64,000 nt of DNA from SLDF01 sp964537925 (GCA_964537925.1 CAZICV010000004.1:124001-188000); one strand, 5' to 3'. Shown: positions 26,686-36,293, counted from the first letter of the stretch. Made by a program: numbers and translations. Notes: generated by a model from the sequence alone, not told the origin.

Positions 26686-28209
26686 ATGCATCAGTATATC
26701 AGACAGTTTGCCGCCTATGAAGGGCAGGAAGTGCAAGTGAAAGGCTGGGTAGCCAACCTCCGCCTCAGCAAGACCAATATCTTCGTCGTATTTCGCGATG
26801 GCACAGGCTTTGCCCAATGCGTGGTATCGCAGGAAGTCGTAGGAGACGAGGCATTCGAGCAGGCCAAAGCCCTGACCCAGGAGTCATCCGTCGCGCTGCG
26901 CGGCACGGTGGTGCGCGACGAGCGCCAGATGGGCGGCTTCGAACTGCAGGTCCGGTCCCTGGAGATCCTCCAGCTCGCTCAGGAATACCCGATCACGCCC
27001 AAGGAGCACGGTGTGAAGTTCCTCTCCGACAACCGCCATCTCTGGCTGCGCTCATCGCGCCAGTGGGCGATCATGCGGGTGCGCAACGCCGTGATCATGG
27101 CTATCCACGATTTTTTCCAGGGCGAAGGCTTTGTCCAGATGGATGCACCGATCTTCACGGGCAATGCTGTCGAGGGCACCACCACCCTGTTTGAGACGGA
27201 CTTTTTCGGTCACCCAGCCTACCTGACACAGTCCGGCCAGCTCTACGGAGAAGCCATGGCCATGGCACAGGGCAAGATCTATACTTTCGGCCCCACTTTC
27301 CGGGCAGAAAGATCCGATACACCCAGGCACCTGGCAGAGTTCTGGATGATCGAGCCCGAGATGGCTTTCTACACCAACGAGGACAATATGGACCTCATAG
27401 AAGCCTTCATCAAACATGTGACGACCAGTATACTGAAAAACTGTCGCACCGAGCTCGAACTGCTCGAAAGGGATACCACACGCCTGGAAGCTGTGGTCGC
27501 CCAGCCTTTTCCGCGCATCCTGTACGAAGATGCCGTGAAAATCCTGCGCGGCGAACTCGAGATCGACGGCCGCAACGCCATCCGGCTGCAGGAGGATGAC
27601 CTCACAAAAGCTACACAGCAACTCCAAGAAACGCTCGCAGATATAGAATCCCGCGAAGAAAAGATCCGCTCCGGCGCACTTTCAAAAGGCGAGCGCAAAT
27701 TCAACGAAAGCAAGATCCTCGAACTCCGCAAACTGGTATCTGACCTGGAGGAGCAGGTACGCAATATCCCGCTCTGGATAACGTCTGCAAAGAGCTTTTC
27801 CACAGGCAATGACTTCGGCAACTCCGACGAGACGGTGCTGACCCGCGTATTCGACGCCCCGGTCATGGTGTACAACTGGCCGACCGCCGTCAAAGCCTTT
27901 TACATGAAGGAAGTCGACGGCGACCCGGCACATGTCAAAGGCGTGGACCTGCTGGCTCCGGACGGTTACGGCGAGATCATCGGCGGCTCGGAAAGGGAGA
28001 CGGATATAGCTGTCCTGCAGCGCAAGATCCGCGAACACGAGTTGCCGGAGGAATCATTCGAGTGGTACCTCGACCTTCGCCGCTTCGGATCCGTTCCGCA
28101 TTCCGGTTTCGGACTGGGGCTGGAACGTGTCGTACGCTGGATGTGCGGCATTCATCACCTCCGCGAGACCATTCCTTTCCCCCGGAGATACGGCCGCCTT
28201 TTCCCATGA
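26686..28209 (+). CDS. asnS: asparaginyl-tRNA synthetase
   Basis: 507 residues. N-terminal OB-fold anticodon domain (VKGWVANLRLSKTNIFVVFRDGTGF), then a class II core: motif 2 FRAERSDTPRHLAEFWMIEPEM and motif 3 GFGLGLERVVRWM. It is longer than the usual 465 or so because of a charged, probably coiled-coil insertion at about residues 305-365 (TKATQQLQETLADIESREEK) between the PFPRILYEDAVKIL strand and the FGNSDETVLTR loop. I believe related Bacteroidota carry a similar insertion, but could not check. Monocistronic, with its own promoter box and terminator. Confidence 0.95.
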   Translation: MHQYIRQFAAYEGQEVQVKGWVANLRLSKTNIFVVFRDGTGFAQCVVSQEVVGDEAFEQAKALTQESSVALRGTVVRDERQMGGFELQVRSLEILQLAQEYPITPKEHGVKFLSDNRHLWLRSSRQWAIMRVRNAVIMAIHDFFQGEGFVQMDAPIFTGNAVEGTTTLFETDFFGHPAYLTQSGQLYGEAMAMAQGKIYTFGPTFRAERSDTPRHLAEFWMIEPEMAFYTNEDNMDLIEAFIKHVTTSILKNCRTELELLERDTTRLEAVVAQPFPRILYEDAVKILRGELEIDGRNAIRLQEDDLTKATQQLQETLADIESREEKIRSGALSKGERKFNESKILELRKLVSDLEEQVRNIPLWITSAKSFSTGNDFGNSDETVLTRVFDAPVMVYNWPTAVKAFYMKEVDGDPAHVKGVDLLAPDGYGEIIGGSERETDIAVLQRKIREHELPEESFEWYLDLRRFGSVPHSGFGLGLERVVRWMCGIHHLRETIPFPRRYGRLFP

Positions 28210-28245
28210 TGCTTTGATTCCGGTTTATTTCCCGAATATACAGAG

Positions 28246-28276
28246 GCCCTTTTTGTAGTAACAAAAAGGGCTTTTT
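28246..28276 (+). terminator. terminator after asnS
   Basis: GCCCTTTTTGT-AGTA-ACAAAAAGGGC, an 11-pair perfect stem, followed by TTTTT. Confidence 0.9.
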
Positions 28277-28371
28277 CGTTCTGCCACAGATCACCGGTAT
28301 CTACTTCCGCGCAAGGCAATGTTGTCCAAAAAAAATACGGAAATATTTATCGGTCGTCGGCATGTTTTACT

Positions 28372-28401
28372 TTGTATTGCTATTTGGGCAAATTATATTT
28401 G
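28372..28401 (+). promoter_or_regulatory. promoter of the large redoxin/SprB-repeat gene
   Basis: TTG (28372-28374), 19 bases, TATATTTG (28394-28401). Confidence 0.75.
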
Positions 28402-28441
28402 CCTGCGTTATTCAACACTACATTTCAAAACGCAGCCATCT

Positions 28442-31400
28442 ATGAAACAGATCTACCTACTGTTGCTGACCTTCCTACTGGCCGGCAATCTGCGGGCCCA
28501 GATGCCGAACGGCTCTATTGCCCCGGACTGGACCCTCACCGATATCAATGGTAACACCTACAATCTCTACAGTTACCTGGATCAGGGTATCACTGTGTTT
28601 ATCGACTTTTCCGCTACCTGGTGCGGTCCCTGCTGGAACTACCACAACACGCATGCCCTGCGCGACCTGTATGACCAGTACGGCCCCGACGGAACCGGAG
28701 AGGTGATGGTCTTTTTCATAGAAGGCGACGCATCCACCTCGCTCGACTGTCTCTACGGCAATACGGCGGCCTGCCCGTCTACCCAGGGCAACTGGGTCGC
28801 GGGTACGACCTACCCGATCATCAATGACCACTCCCAGAACGGCCCCTACCAGATCAGTTTTTACCCGACGATCTACGGTATCTGTCCCAACAAACGGATA
28901 CAGTTACTCGGCCAGATGTCCGCCCCCGTACTCTATAATTTTGCGGTGAACTGTGCTACGCTCAGCTATACTTCCTCGCACGTCAACATCCCCTGCTACG
29001 GAGAAGGCAGCGGCTCCATAGAACTGGAAGTCACCAGTGGTATCCCTCCTTACTCCTATTCCTGGAGCAACGGCTCCAACAGCAGGAACCTTTCCGGCCT
29101 GAATCCCGGTACCTATACCTGTACTATCACCGCCAATAACGGCAATATCATAGTGACCGATCCGATCGTGATCACCCAGCCCGCCTCTGAAGTACAGGGA
29201 GGAGTAGACAATGTGGTTCCGGAAAACTGTTATGGCAATAACGGTACGATCGAGATCAGCTCATCCGGAGGATACGGATCGCACAGCTACCGGTGGAACA
29301 CGGGCGCCAACACGCGCAACCTGTCCAACCTGCGGCAGGGCAGCTATTCCGTGACCATCACCGACCTCAACAACTGTAATTACTCCATCGAAAATATAAC
29401 GGTCGACAAAGTAGAGTTTCCCGAAGCGACCGCCTATTCGGACGGCTTCATAGATTGTACACTGCCTTCCATCATACTCGACGGCTCAGGATCATCTACG
29501 GGCCCTCAGTACAGTTATCTCTGGACCACTACGAACGGAAACATCGTATCCGGCGAGACTACGCTCAATCCCGAGATAGACCAGCCCGGCCAATACACGC
29601 TCATCGTGACGGACAATACATACGGATGTGATGACAGGTCCACAGTAGATGTACCGGGCTCCATCAATCCGCCCAATGTCAACGCCGGCACCGATCGCGT
29701 GATCCCCTGCGGGCAAAGCCAGCTGATCCTGGATGCGACCAACGGATCCAACTCCGGCAACGACTATACGATCCAGTGGACGACACAAAACGGACAGATC
29801 ATATCCGGCGGAAACACCCTGACACCCACTGTCAGCGGAGCCGGCACTTATACCCTGCGCATCGTGAGCCTGCTCAACGGCTGTGAAGCCACAGACCACA
29901 CTGTGGTGAGCCAGGGTACCGAGATCAGCCTCTCCGTACAGGAGCAGGCAGAGAGTTGCCACGGCCAGGCCAATGGCAGCGCTACAGTCACGGCAGGAGG
30001 CGGCACTGCTCCGTTCAGCTACACCTGGTCCAACGGAGCGACTACCGCTACGGTGACCGGTCTTGCGAGCGGTATCTATACGGTGACCGTGGCCGATGCA
30101 GGCGGTTGCAGTTCCGTTACGACGGTAGCGATCGACGGTGGCGTGCAGATCACGGCCACATCCAATGTCACGGGCGAATCCGAGCAGGGCGCTGCGGACG
30201 GCAGGGCCAGTGTCAGCGCTGCGGGAGGCACAGGTCCATATAGCTATAGCTGGAGCAACGGCGCCACAGGCCAGGAAGCAACCGGCCTCACGGCAGGTAT
30301 TTACACAGTGACCGTGACCGACGCCAACGGGTGCAAGACCATCATCACGGTAGTCGTCAACAGCGGTGGCTGCGCCATGTCGGCTTCTGCGGCTGATGTC
30401 TCCCCTGCCAACTGCCACGGCAGCGCGGACGGCAGCGCCGAGATCGAAGTACTCAACAACAACGGCTCGGTCAAAGCGTCCTGGTCCGACGGAGGTGAAG
30501 GCCTCGTCCGAGAAGACCTCAAGGCAGGCACATACACTGTGATCGTGGAAGACGAAGCAGGATGCCCTTCTTCCGTGACTATACACATCACTGAGCCGGC
30601 TCCCATCACGTTTGAAGTAGTCCGCATGCCGGTATTCGAATGTGCACAGGAGACAGAAGAGACACAGACACTGACTATCCGGGCCGAAGGCGGCACCGGC
30701 GCCATCACTTATCTCTGGGAGAACGGCGCAAACGACACGAGCATAGAGGTTCCGTATGGCGAGTATACCATATATGCGACCGATGCCAACGGCTGTGTAC
30801 AGTCGTTCACCGTCACGACCGTAGCTACGGACGATATCAAGCCGACCGTGATCGCACAGAACATCGAAGTGTACCTCGATGAAGAAGGCAGAGCTCCCGT
30901 CAGCGGCAACATGATCGACCATGGCAGCTTTGACAACTGCGGCATAGCCAGCATCGTGTCTTCCCGTTCGGAAATGACCTGCGACAACCTGGGTAACAAC
31001 AGCGTATCCATCCTCGTGACCGATACCAACGGCAATACCAATATCGGAGCAGCTACCGTGACTGTGATCGACGACCGCAAACCAAACATCGTATGCCCCG
31101 ATGACATGATCGTATGGAGAAAGGGTGGCGACCACCGGGTAGACTATGATGATCCGCTCGCTTCTGACAACTGTACAGTGGCCAAAGTCGAGCTGACAGA
31201 CGGTCTGCCTAGCGGCAGTCATTTTGCCTTCGGTATACATTCCGTGACATTCAAGGCAGTGGACCAGAGCGGCAATGAGCAGTCCTGCTCTTTCACCATC
31301 CGTGTCACACCTTACAGGTATGACGTCGGCTACAACCCCAACGACTGCCTCTGCGATCGTGCACCGGTCCTGCCCCTGAGCAACCAGGAAGCAGGCCTGC

Positions 31401-31675
31401 GCAATGCAGCTGCAACCACAGGTATGGCCTATATCCACACGTTCCCCAATCCTGCAGGCAACGAACTGAATATTGAGCTCTACAGAGAAACCGAGGCCGT
31501 ACTCCAGGTCGAACTGCTGGATATCTCCGGCCGTACGGTACATATGCAGCAAAGCACCGCCAAAGGTCAGACCAACCTGACGATCGGCACTGCGGCGCTG
31601 CAATCAGGACTCTACCTGCTTCGCGTCAAGGACGGCGACTGCACCCATGTACGCAAGGTGAGTATCCTGCATTGA
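28442..31675 (+). CDS. T9SS-exported multidomain protein: thioredoxin-like domain plus SprB and HYR repeats
   Basis: 1077 residues from ATG 28442, selected because the promoter lies just upstream and a clean signal sequence follows (YLLLLTFLLAGNLRAQ). Domains: TlpA-like redoxin at about 22-170 with active-site CGPC at 61-64; SprB-type repeats (SYSWSNGSNSRNLSGLNPG and similar) at about 185-335; two PKD/Ig-like domains (about 340-510); four more SprB-type repeats (about 515-790, e.g. SYSWSNGATGQEATGL); two HYR-like domains (about 795-975); and a C-terminal T9SS type A sorting domain (FPNPAGNELNIELYR to end). It is expected on the cell surface or secreted. The CxxC site suggests thiol-disulphide chemistry outside the cell; the substrate is unknown. 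A related protein follows. Confidence 0.88.
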   Translation: MKQIYLLLLTFLLAGNLRAQMPNGSIAPDWTLTDINGNTYNLYSYLDQGITVFIDFSATWCGPCWNYHNTHALRDLYDQYGPDGTGEVMVFFIEGDASTSLDCLYGNTAACPSTQGNWVAGTTYPIINDHSQNGPYQISFYPTIYGICPNKRIQLLGQMSAPVLYNFAVNCATLSYTSSHVNIPCYGEGSGSIELEVTSGIPPYSYSWSNGSNSRNLSGLNPGTYTCTITANNGNIIVTDPIVITQPASEVQGGVDNVVPENCYGNNGTIEISSSGGYGSHSYRWNTGANTRNLSNLRQGSYSVTITDLNNCNYSIENITVDKVEFPEATAYSDGFIDCTLPSIILDGSGSSTGPQYSYLWTTTNGNIVSGETTLNPEIDQPGQYTLIVTDNTYGCDDRSTVDVPGSINPPNVNAGTDRVIPCGQSQLILDATNGSNSGNDYTIQWTTQNGQIISGGNTLTPTVSGAGTYTLRIVSLLNGCEATDHTVVSQGTEISLSVQEQAESCHGQANGSATVTAGGGTAPFSYTWSNGATTATVTGLASGIYTVTVADAGGCSSVTTVAIDGGVQITATSNVTGESEQGAADGRASVSAAGGTGPYSYSWSNGATGQEATGLTAGIYTVTVTDANGCKTIITVVVNSGGCAMSASAADVSPANCHGSADGSAEIEVLNNNGSVKASWSDGGEGLVREDLKAGTYTVIVEDEAGCPSSVTIHITEPAPITFEVVRMPVFECAQETEETQTLTIRAEGGTGAITYLWENGANDTSIEVPYGEYTIYATDANGCVQSFTVTTVATDDIKPTVIAQNIEVYLDEEGRAPVSGNMIDHGSFDNCGIASIVSSRSEMTCDNLGNNSVSILVTDTNGNTNIGAATVTVIDDRKPNIVCPDDMIVWRKGGDHRVDYDDPLASDNCTVAKVELTDGLPSGSHFAFGIHSVTFKAVDQSGNEQSCSFTIRVTPYRYDVGYNPNDCLCDRAPVLPLSNQEAGLRNAAATTGMAYIHTFPNPAGNELNIELYRETEAVLQVELLDISGRTVHMQQSTAKGQTNLTIGTAALQSGLYLLRVKDGDCTHVRKVSILH

Positions 31676-31703
31676 TCTGATTCCCTTTATCTTGTTCTTA
31701 TGT

Positions 31704-31739
31704 GAAAAGCCACCCTTTTGAGGTGGCTTTTCTCTTTTT
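31704..31739 (+). terminator. terminator after the large T9SS gene
   Basis: AAAAGCCACC and GGTGGCTTTT form the stem with loop CTTTTGA, followed by CTCTTTTT. Confidence 0.9.
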
Positions 31740-31763
31740 GATAACTGCTTACTCAACAAGGCT

Positions 31764-31792
31764 TTGACAGGACTATATTTTGCGTATTTTTG
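31764..31792 (+). promoter_or_regulatory. promoter of the second T9SS redoxin gene
   Basis: TTG (31764-31766), 18 bases, TATTTTTG (31785-31792). Confidence 0.7.
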
Positions 31793-31832
31793 TCAGTGCC
31801 AGTTTTTATTTCACCTCTAACCATCGGATACT

Positions 31833-33272
31833 ATGAAAAAAATGCTACTTCTCGCTGTGCTCTGTCTACTGTCCGGACCGGGTCTGCTGCGGGCCCAGCT
31901 GCCCGACGGCTCCGTCGCACCTGACTGGACGCTGACTGACCTGGAAGGCAATACCCACCACCTCTACGAATACCTCAATGCAGGCAAAGTAGTCATACTC
32001 GATTTTTCGGCGACCTGGTGCGGCCCCTGCTGGAACTACCACCACAGCGGCGCGCTGAAGCAGATGCATACGACACATGGTGCTGATGGCAGCGACCGTG
32101 CCGTCGTGATATTCATCGAAGGAGACCTTTCGACCAGCCTGGACTGCCTCTATGGCAATTGCACCAGCACCATCGGCAACTGGGTCAACGGGACTCCCTA
32201 TCCCATCATCAACCTGACGACCTCAGCCGTAAGCAGCGGGTATAAGATCGCTTATTTCCCGACCATATACGGTATATATCCCAACCGCACCACTACAGAG
32301 CTCGGGTCAGCGCCCTATGCCACCCTCAACGCATTCCTGGAAGCTGCACCCCGTGCAGCAACAGAAGCGCACGAAGTACACCTGATCCGTACAGAGGGTG
32401 CACTGCAGGCCTGCGAAGGTACAGCAGCGCCCAAAGTGCGTTTTCAGAACTATGGTATCGAGCGCCTCACAGAGGCTACCTTCACGATCAGCCGCGAGGG
32501 TGTGGTGATCGGCTCCTATACCTGGACCGGCGACCTCGGCACGTATGATTTCGGCACAGTCGTACTGGACGGCATTGAAGTACCCGAACAAATGGATATC
32601 CTCATCGAGGTGAGTGCGCCCGGCCAGGAACTCTTCGAAAAGAGCGCCACCACCGCTACACTCTACCCGGACCCTGCAAAAGAAGCCGTACGCTACCTAC
32701 GTATAGAACTGCAGACGGACAACCAGGCCTCCCAGACATCCTGGGAGCTGCGTGACGGAACCGGCGACATCGTACTCCGCAACGGTACACTCGAAAACAA
32801 CAAGAAGTACAGCCAGGTCCACTTCATGTCATCCAACACCTGTTACCTGTTCACTATCCGCGATACAGGAGGCAACGGGCTGCAGGGCGACGGCTACTAC
32901 AAGCTGTCCGACCAGCGGGGCAACGTGGTCCAGGAGGGCAAATCCTTTGGATCCAGTGAATCGACCGGCGTCATCGCACGCGCTACGGCCACGTCCGTAC
33001 ATACGCTCGATGCCATATCCGGGCTCAATGTGTTCCCCAATCCTGCAAATGACCAGGTGACCTTCTGTTTCCATCTCCTGGAAGCCCAGGATCTGCGGCT
33101 GACACTGTACAATACACTGGGCCAGGTCGCATCCACGGCTACGTATACCGCGCTGCCGGCAGGCGAGCATATGCTCCGGCTCAATACGGCAGGCCTCGTG
33201 CCAGGTCATTACCAGGCCGTATTCAGCAACCGCGAAGAAGTCCTGCACGCACCGCTGCTGATCCAGCGCTGA
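31833..33272 (+). CDS. T9SS-exported thioredoxin-like protein
   Basis: 479 residues. Signal sequence (MLLLAVLCLLSGPGLLRAQ), redoxin domain with CGPC at 63-66 (DFSATWCGPCWNYHHSG), then beta-rich domains (about 190-380, including LRIELQTDNQASQTSWELRDG) and a T9SS type A sorting domain (VFPNPANDQVTFCFHLLEAQ to end). The redoxin part is closely similar to that of the preceding gene (APDWTLTDLEGNT; GDLSTSLDCLYGN), so the two arose by duplication, but the middle regions are different. Each gene has its own promoter and terminator. Confidence 0.88.
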   Translation: MKKMLLLAVLCLLSGPGLLRAQLPDGSVAPDWTLTDLEGNTHHLYEYLNAGKVVILDFSATWCGPCWNYHHSGALKQMHTTHGADGSDRAVVIFIEGDLSTSLDCLYGNCTSTIGNWVNGTPYPIINLTTSAVSSGYKIAYFPTIYGIYPNRTTTELGSAPYATLNAFLEAAPRAATEAHEVHLIRTEGALQACEGTAAPKVRFQNYGIERLTEATFTISREGVVIGSYTWTGDLGTYDFGTVVLDGIEVPEQMDILIEVSAPGQELFEKSATTATLYPDPAKEAVRYLRIELQTDNQASQTSWELRDGTGDIVLRNGTLENNKKYSQVHFMSSNTCYLFTIRDTGGNGLQGDGYYKLSDQRGNVVQEGKSFGSSESTGVIARATATSVHTLDAISGLNVFPNPANDQVTFCFHLLEAQDLRLTLYNTLGQVASTATYTALPAGEHMLRLNTAGLVPGHYQAVFSNREEVLHAPLLIQR

Positions 33273-33327
33273 TCACCGGAAAACTGTTCGAATACCGGGA
33301 ATCGCATCCCGGCCTTTCAAATAAAAC

Positions 33328-33366
33328 GAAGCCCCCTCTCCGTTGCCGGAGAAGGGGCTTTCTTCT
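33328..33366. terminator. terminator shared by convergent genes
   Basis: AAGCCCCCTCTCCG-TTGC-CGGAGAAGGGGCTT with T-rich flank on the + side and an AACGAA-like flank on the other. It separates the rightward T9SS gene from the leftward small gene. Confidence 0.8.
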
Positions 33367-33390
33367 TTTACTACCCGGCCCGGGGCCTTG

Positions 33391-33726
33391 TCATTCATAC
33401 CGGATCAGCTCCGCCTTGACCGACGGTCCCTCATCGGACTCTCCCGTTTGCATCATATCCATATCCGTGAATATGATGGCATCCGCCCCCACAGCCTTTG
33501 CCCGCTCTATCATAGCCTCTTTGATCCTTTCCGGGCGGTTGCTCGAGGTACTGTGCGTGAGTTTGCCGATCACCCTGTAAGGCGCTGAGACGTCCGTATA
33601 GGAGTAGTAGACCTCTATCGACGGAGAAGCCTCAAACTCTTCACCCAGGTAATAAACGGGTACGGTACAGGTAGCCATACGAAAAAACACGGCGACCAGT
33701 GCAGTGTAGACAGCATACGACGACAT
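33391..33726 (-). CDS. small hypothetical protein, putatively exported
   Basis: 111 residues from ATG 33726. A short hydrophobic N-terminus (YAVYTALVAVFFRMATC) may be a lipoprotein signal. The body reads APYRVIGKLTHSTSSNRPERIKEAMIERAKAVGADAIIFTDMDMM, a pattern seen in small Bacteroidota proteins that resemble heavy-metal-binding/YbjQ-like alpha-beta folds; the assignment is weak. It is a single leftward gene next to a shared terminator. Confidence 0.55.
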   Translation of the reverse strand: MSSYAVYTALVAVFFRMATCTVPVYYLGEEFEASPSIEVYYSYTDVSAPYRVIGKLTHSTSSNRPERIKEAMIERAKAVGADAIIFTDMDMMQTGESDEGPSVKAELIRYE

Positions 33727-33889
33727 AACCAACTTGTTTTTACAGTGACAGAATACAGGAGCACGACAGCGCGTGTTCCTGGCGTTACCGCATACAAGTT
33801 AAGTGACGGAGACGTAGCTATCCGTTAATCTTCGTTAAGGCCGGGTTAACCCGGACCACCGTTTTTTAACAAAAAGGCAGCCCCGGCGC

Positions 33890-34885
33890 TCAGAGCTCCA
33901 GCAGGAAACCGATCGTGAAGTTGGCATCCCAGTCAAACACAAAACGGTCGCATCCGGTCGCATCTGCTACTGCCTTGTAGATATTGATCCCTGCCACCTG
34001 CTTGGCGCCATCGGCCTTGTAGTCGCCAGGCGCTTTCAGTACCGTGTAGCGCTCCTTGCCGTTGCGCGTCTGCTTGGCAAGCTCGAAGGGCACGCCACCG
34101 ATGATGAAACAAAGATCGCGCACACCTACCGGCATGGAGCGTACTTTGGCCTGTACATCCTTATAGACCTCCTCATCGGAGCGATTGTCCTGGTAGTATT
34201 TGGCTCCGTAGCTTTCGATACCTACCGTCTTGCCATCGTTGATCCAGGACACTTTGGTATTGCCCGATCCGATATCCACTACGAAAGATTTGCCCACGAA
34301 TGCCTTAGGCATAGCGGCGCGCAGGGCCAGCTTTGCCTCTTGTTCCGGCGTCACGGTATTGACATAGTATCCGATAGACTTGAGCAGGGCCGTGATCTTG
34401 GACGTGATATCCACTTTTTTGGCGCCGGAGCTGATGACAAAGTGGATATTCTTGCCGGTGACGCCATAGGCGAGCATATCCGATATATAGTTTTTCAAGC
34501 CTCGATTGATCTCCTCATCCGAAGTGAGCTTTTCGTAGACGAGGCTCGCGCCGAATTCCGCCCGCTCCAGTTTCCAGTTTTTCTCGTTGTCGATCCGGAT
34601 GATGAAGGAGTTGAAGCCGGTAGCGCCCAGCTCTACCACGCCCCTGAGCGTACCGTTGACCGGTTCGGGGGCTGTGTAGTCAAATGCAGTCGTCGTTGCA
34701 GCCGTGCTGTTCTGCTCCGGCTGTGCAGGAGGCGTATCACTTGTGTGGTCATTTATTTCCGTTTGCTCTGGAGCTGTGGCATCAGTCGCTGCCTGATCCG
34801 GCAGGAATTTGCGGATGACCAGGAAAGCTGCGATCAGCAATGCGAGTACAATGACAAAACGCGAAAAGTTGGTTAGACGGGCCAT
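33890..34885 (-). CDS. membrane-anchored Ppx/GppA-like (actin-fold) protein
   Basis: 331 residues from ATG 34885. One N-terminal membrane helix (FVIVLALLIAAFLVIRKF), then a Thr/Pro/Gln-rich linker to about residue 65, and an ASKHA-type domain: GVVELGATGFNSFIIRID (phosphate-1-like), VVDIGSGNTKVSW (phosphate-2-like) and FIIGGVPFELA. These are the motifs of exopolyphosphatase/GppA proteins, but the chain is short and membrane-tethered, so activity as a polyphosphatase is uncertain. The start codon choice is fixed by the membrane anchor. Single gene, leftward. Confidence 0.6.
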   Translation of the reverse strand: MARLTNFSRFVIVLALLIAAFLVIRKFLPDQAATDATAPEQTEINDHTSDTPPAQPEQNSTAATTTAFDYTAPEPVNGTLRGVVELGATGFNSFIIRIDNEKNWKLERAEFGASLVYEKLTSDEEINRGLKNYISDMLAYGVTGKNIHFVISSGAKKVDITSKITALLKSIGYYVNTVTPEQEAKLALRAAMPKAFVGKSFVVDIGSGNTKVSWINDGKTVGIESYGAKYYQDNRSDEEVYKDVQAKVRSMPVGVRDLCFIIGGVPFELAKQTRNGKERYTVLKAPGDYKADGAKQVAGINIYKAVADATGCDRFVFDWDANFTIGFLLEL

Positions 34886-35061
34886 AGCATTTAAGTATTG
34901 GGGTGAACAGTAAAAGTACAAACTGTTTGCTTTAGTTAGAAGTGCATTGTGAACCAGACACACCGCTGATTTCTTTCATACGGTCCGGGTGGTACATAGA
35001 AACAACAGGATTCAAGGGAGCGCTGTCGCTTTTAAGAACACTTTGTTATCTGTTTTTACAC

Positions 35062-35082
35062 ATATGGAAACATATTCCATAT
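35062..35082. repeat. short palindrome upstream of cas6
   Basis: ATATGGAA and TTCCATAT around ACATA, in AT-rich sequence 89 bases before the cas6 start. Possible operator; no partner site was identified. Confidence 0.4.
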
Positions 35083-35170
35083 AACATCATAATACAAGTA
35101 AAATTATCTACCTTTCACGCACTGATTGTGCATCAGGCAAGGACTGTCAAAACCATCCTGCATTTTCATC

Positions 35171-35959
35171 ATGAGGCTACTACTGAGTATCAGTTTAGAC
35201 AAAAACAGGGTTCTGCCGATCAATTACACCTATTATCTCGGCGCCTGGCTCTATCACGCGCTCCGCAGATCAGATGCGGATTTCACAAGTTTTCTGCACG
35301 AGCAGGGACTCAGTTTTGGCGGCAAGCTTTACAAGCTCATGACTTTCGGCCCGCTGCAGATCTACCCTTACCACATTGACCGGCAGGCGGCCACCATTGA
35401 GTCGCTCAACGGGCAACTGACCTGGGAGCTCCGCTTCTATGTACCCCGCGCAGGGGAGGATTTTATCCGCCGGCTTTTTCTCAACCGCAGTTTTACCCTC
35501 GGCAACAGCAGTCATGCAGTAGAGGGAGAGGTCGTCGCTGCAGAACTGTTGCCAGAGCCTGTATACCAGCCGGTGATGCAGTACCGGCTCATCAGCCCGG
35601 CCTGTATCGGCCGCCAGGGTCCGGAGGACAAGTATCCGCAGTACCTCTCACCGGAGCATACCATGTATGCTGAGCTGCTGCTGCAGAATCTCCTGCGCAA
35701 GACACAAGCTGCCCTGTCTGCCGACCACGCTATCGGTCTGGAGGACTATCTGCCATCACCTACCTTCCGACTGCTGGATACACCGCGCCCCAAGCTGCTC
35801 ACCGTCAAGGCAGGCCGATCCGACGAGACCCGCGTCCGCGGATTCCTCTATAGTTTTGAGCTCAAGGCCTCCGAAGAGCTGCAGCGCGTAGGCTTTCTAT
35901 GCGGCTTCGGAGAGAAGAATACCAGCCTGGGGATGGGCGTAGGGGAGCCAACCGGGTAG
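35171..35959 (+). CDS. cas6: CRISPR-associated endoribonuclease Cas6 (orphan)
   Basis: 262 residues from ATG 35171, chosen because MRLLLSISLD opens the first ferredoxin-like fold. Cas6 features: NRVLPINYTYYLGAWLYHALRRSD near the N-terminus with candidate catalytic His at 29 or 43, a conserved middle (LTWELRFYVPRAGEDFIRRL), and the C-terminal Gly-rich loop CGFGEKNTSLGMGVG, the best family marker. Cas6 cuts CRISPR precursor RNA in the repeat, leaving an 8-base 5' handle. No other cas gene and no array is in the window, so it is an orphan here. Downstream are dispersed single repeats whose 3' ends look like such a handle (R3 copies). Confidence 0.85.
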   Translation: MRLLLSISLDKNRVLPINYTYYLGAWLYHALRRSDADFTSFLHEQGLSFGGKLYKLMTFGPLQIYPYHIDRQAATIESLNGQLTWELRFYVPRAGEDFIRRLFLNRSFTLGNSSHAVEGEVVAAELLPEPVYQPVMQYRLISPACIGRQGPEDKYPQYLSPEHTMYAELLLQNLLRKTQAALSADHAIGLEDYLPSPTFRLLDTPRPKLLTVKAGRSDETRVRGFLYSFELKASEELQRVGFLCGFGEKNTSLGMGVGEPTG

Positions 35960-36104
35960 GCCAGGGTTATGCATACACATACTTCGCTACGCCACCGCCA
36001 GGCCTCGGCTTCGTTTATACCCATATGGAATTTATACAGGTTCCGTCAACCACTTAGCCCTGGCACAAAAACAGGCCGATCACTTAGGTTTTACCAGCCC
36101 AAAG

Positions 36105-36135
36105 CCGTACCTTAATAAGATGGGCCTCCGTGAAA
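36105..36135 (+). repeat. R3 repeat, copy A (diverged)
   Basis: CCGTACCTTAATAAGATGG then GCCTCCGTGAAA; the 3' handle is changed (CCGTGAAA). Nearest copy to cas6, about 150 bases downstream of it. The sequence after it (CAGTCGTCCGCAGGAC) also occurs after copy F. Confidence 0.75.
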
Positions 36136-36242
36136 AGGAGACCTGCATCTATCAGTCGTCCGCAGGACCACCCCTCCCGTTCCTGCTACCATCCGGGGTA
36201 GATCCGTCTTGCCCATGAGAGACAAGCGCATCAATACATCAA

Positions 36243-36293
36243 AATGCATATATTTTTTATCCTAAAAGGATATTTATTTTATCCTTATGCATT
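36243..36293. repeat. AT-rich compound palindrome
   Basis: Outer arms AATGCATA/TATGCATT; inside, TATCCT-AAA-AGGATA and a further TATCCT. Could be an operator array or hairpin. Confidence 0.45.

Noticed and set aside
29492..31603. Long reverse-strand open frame opposite the T9SS redoxin gene
   Set aside because: It is antisense to clear SprB and HYR repeats and has no domain, promoter or start context.
35171..35959. Cas6 as part of a complete CRISPR-Cas locus
   Set aside because: Neighbours are a Ppx/GppA-like gene and a Cys-rich secreted protein; no other cas motif was seen on either strand.
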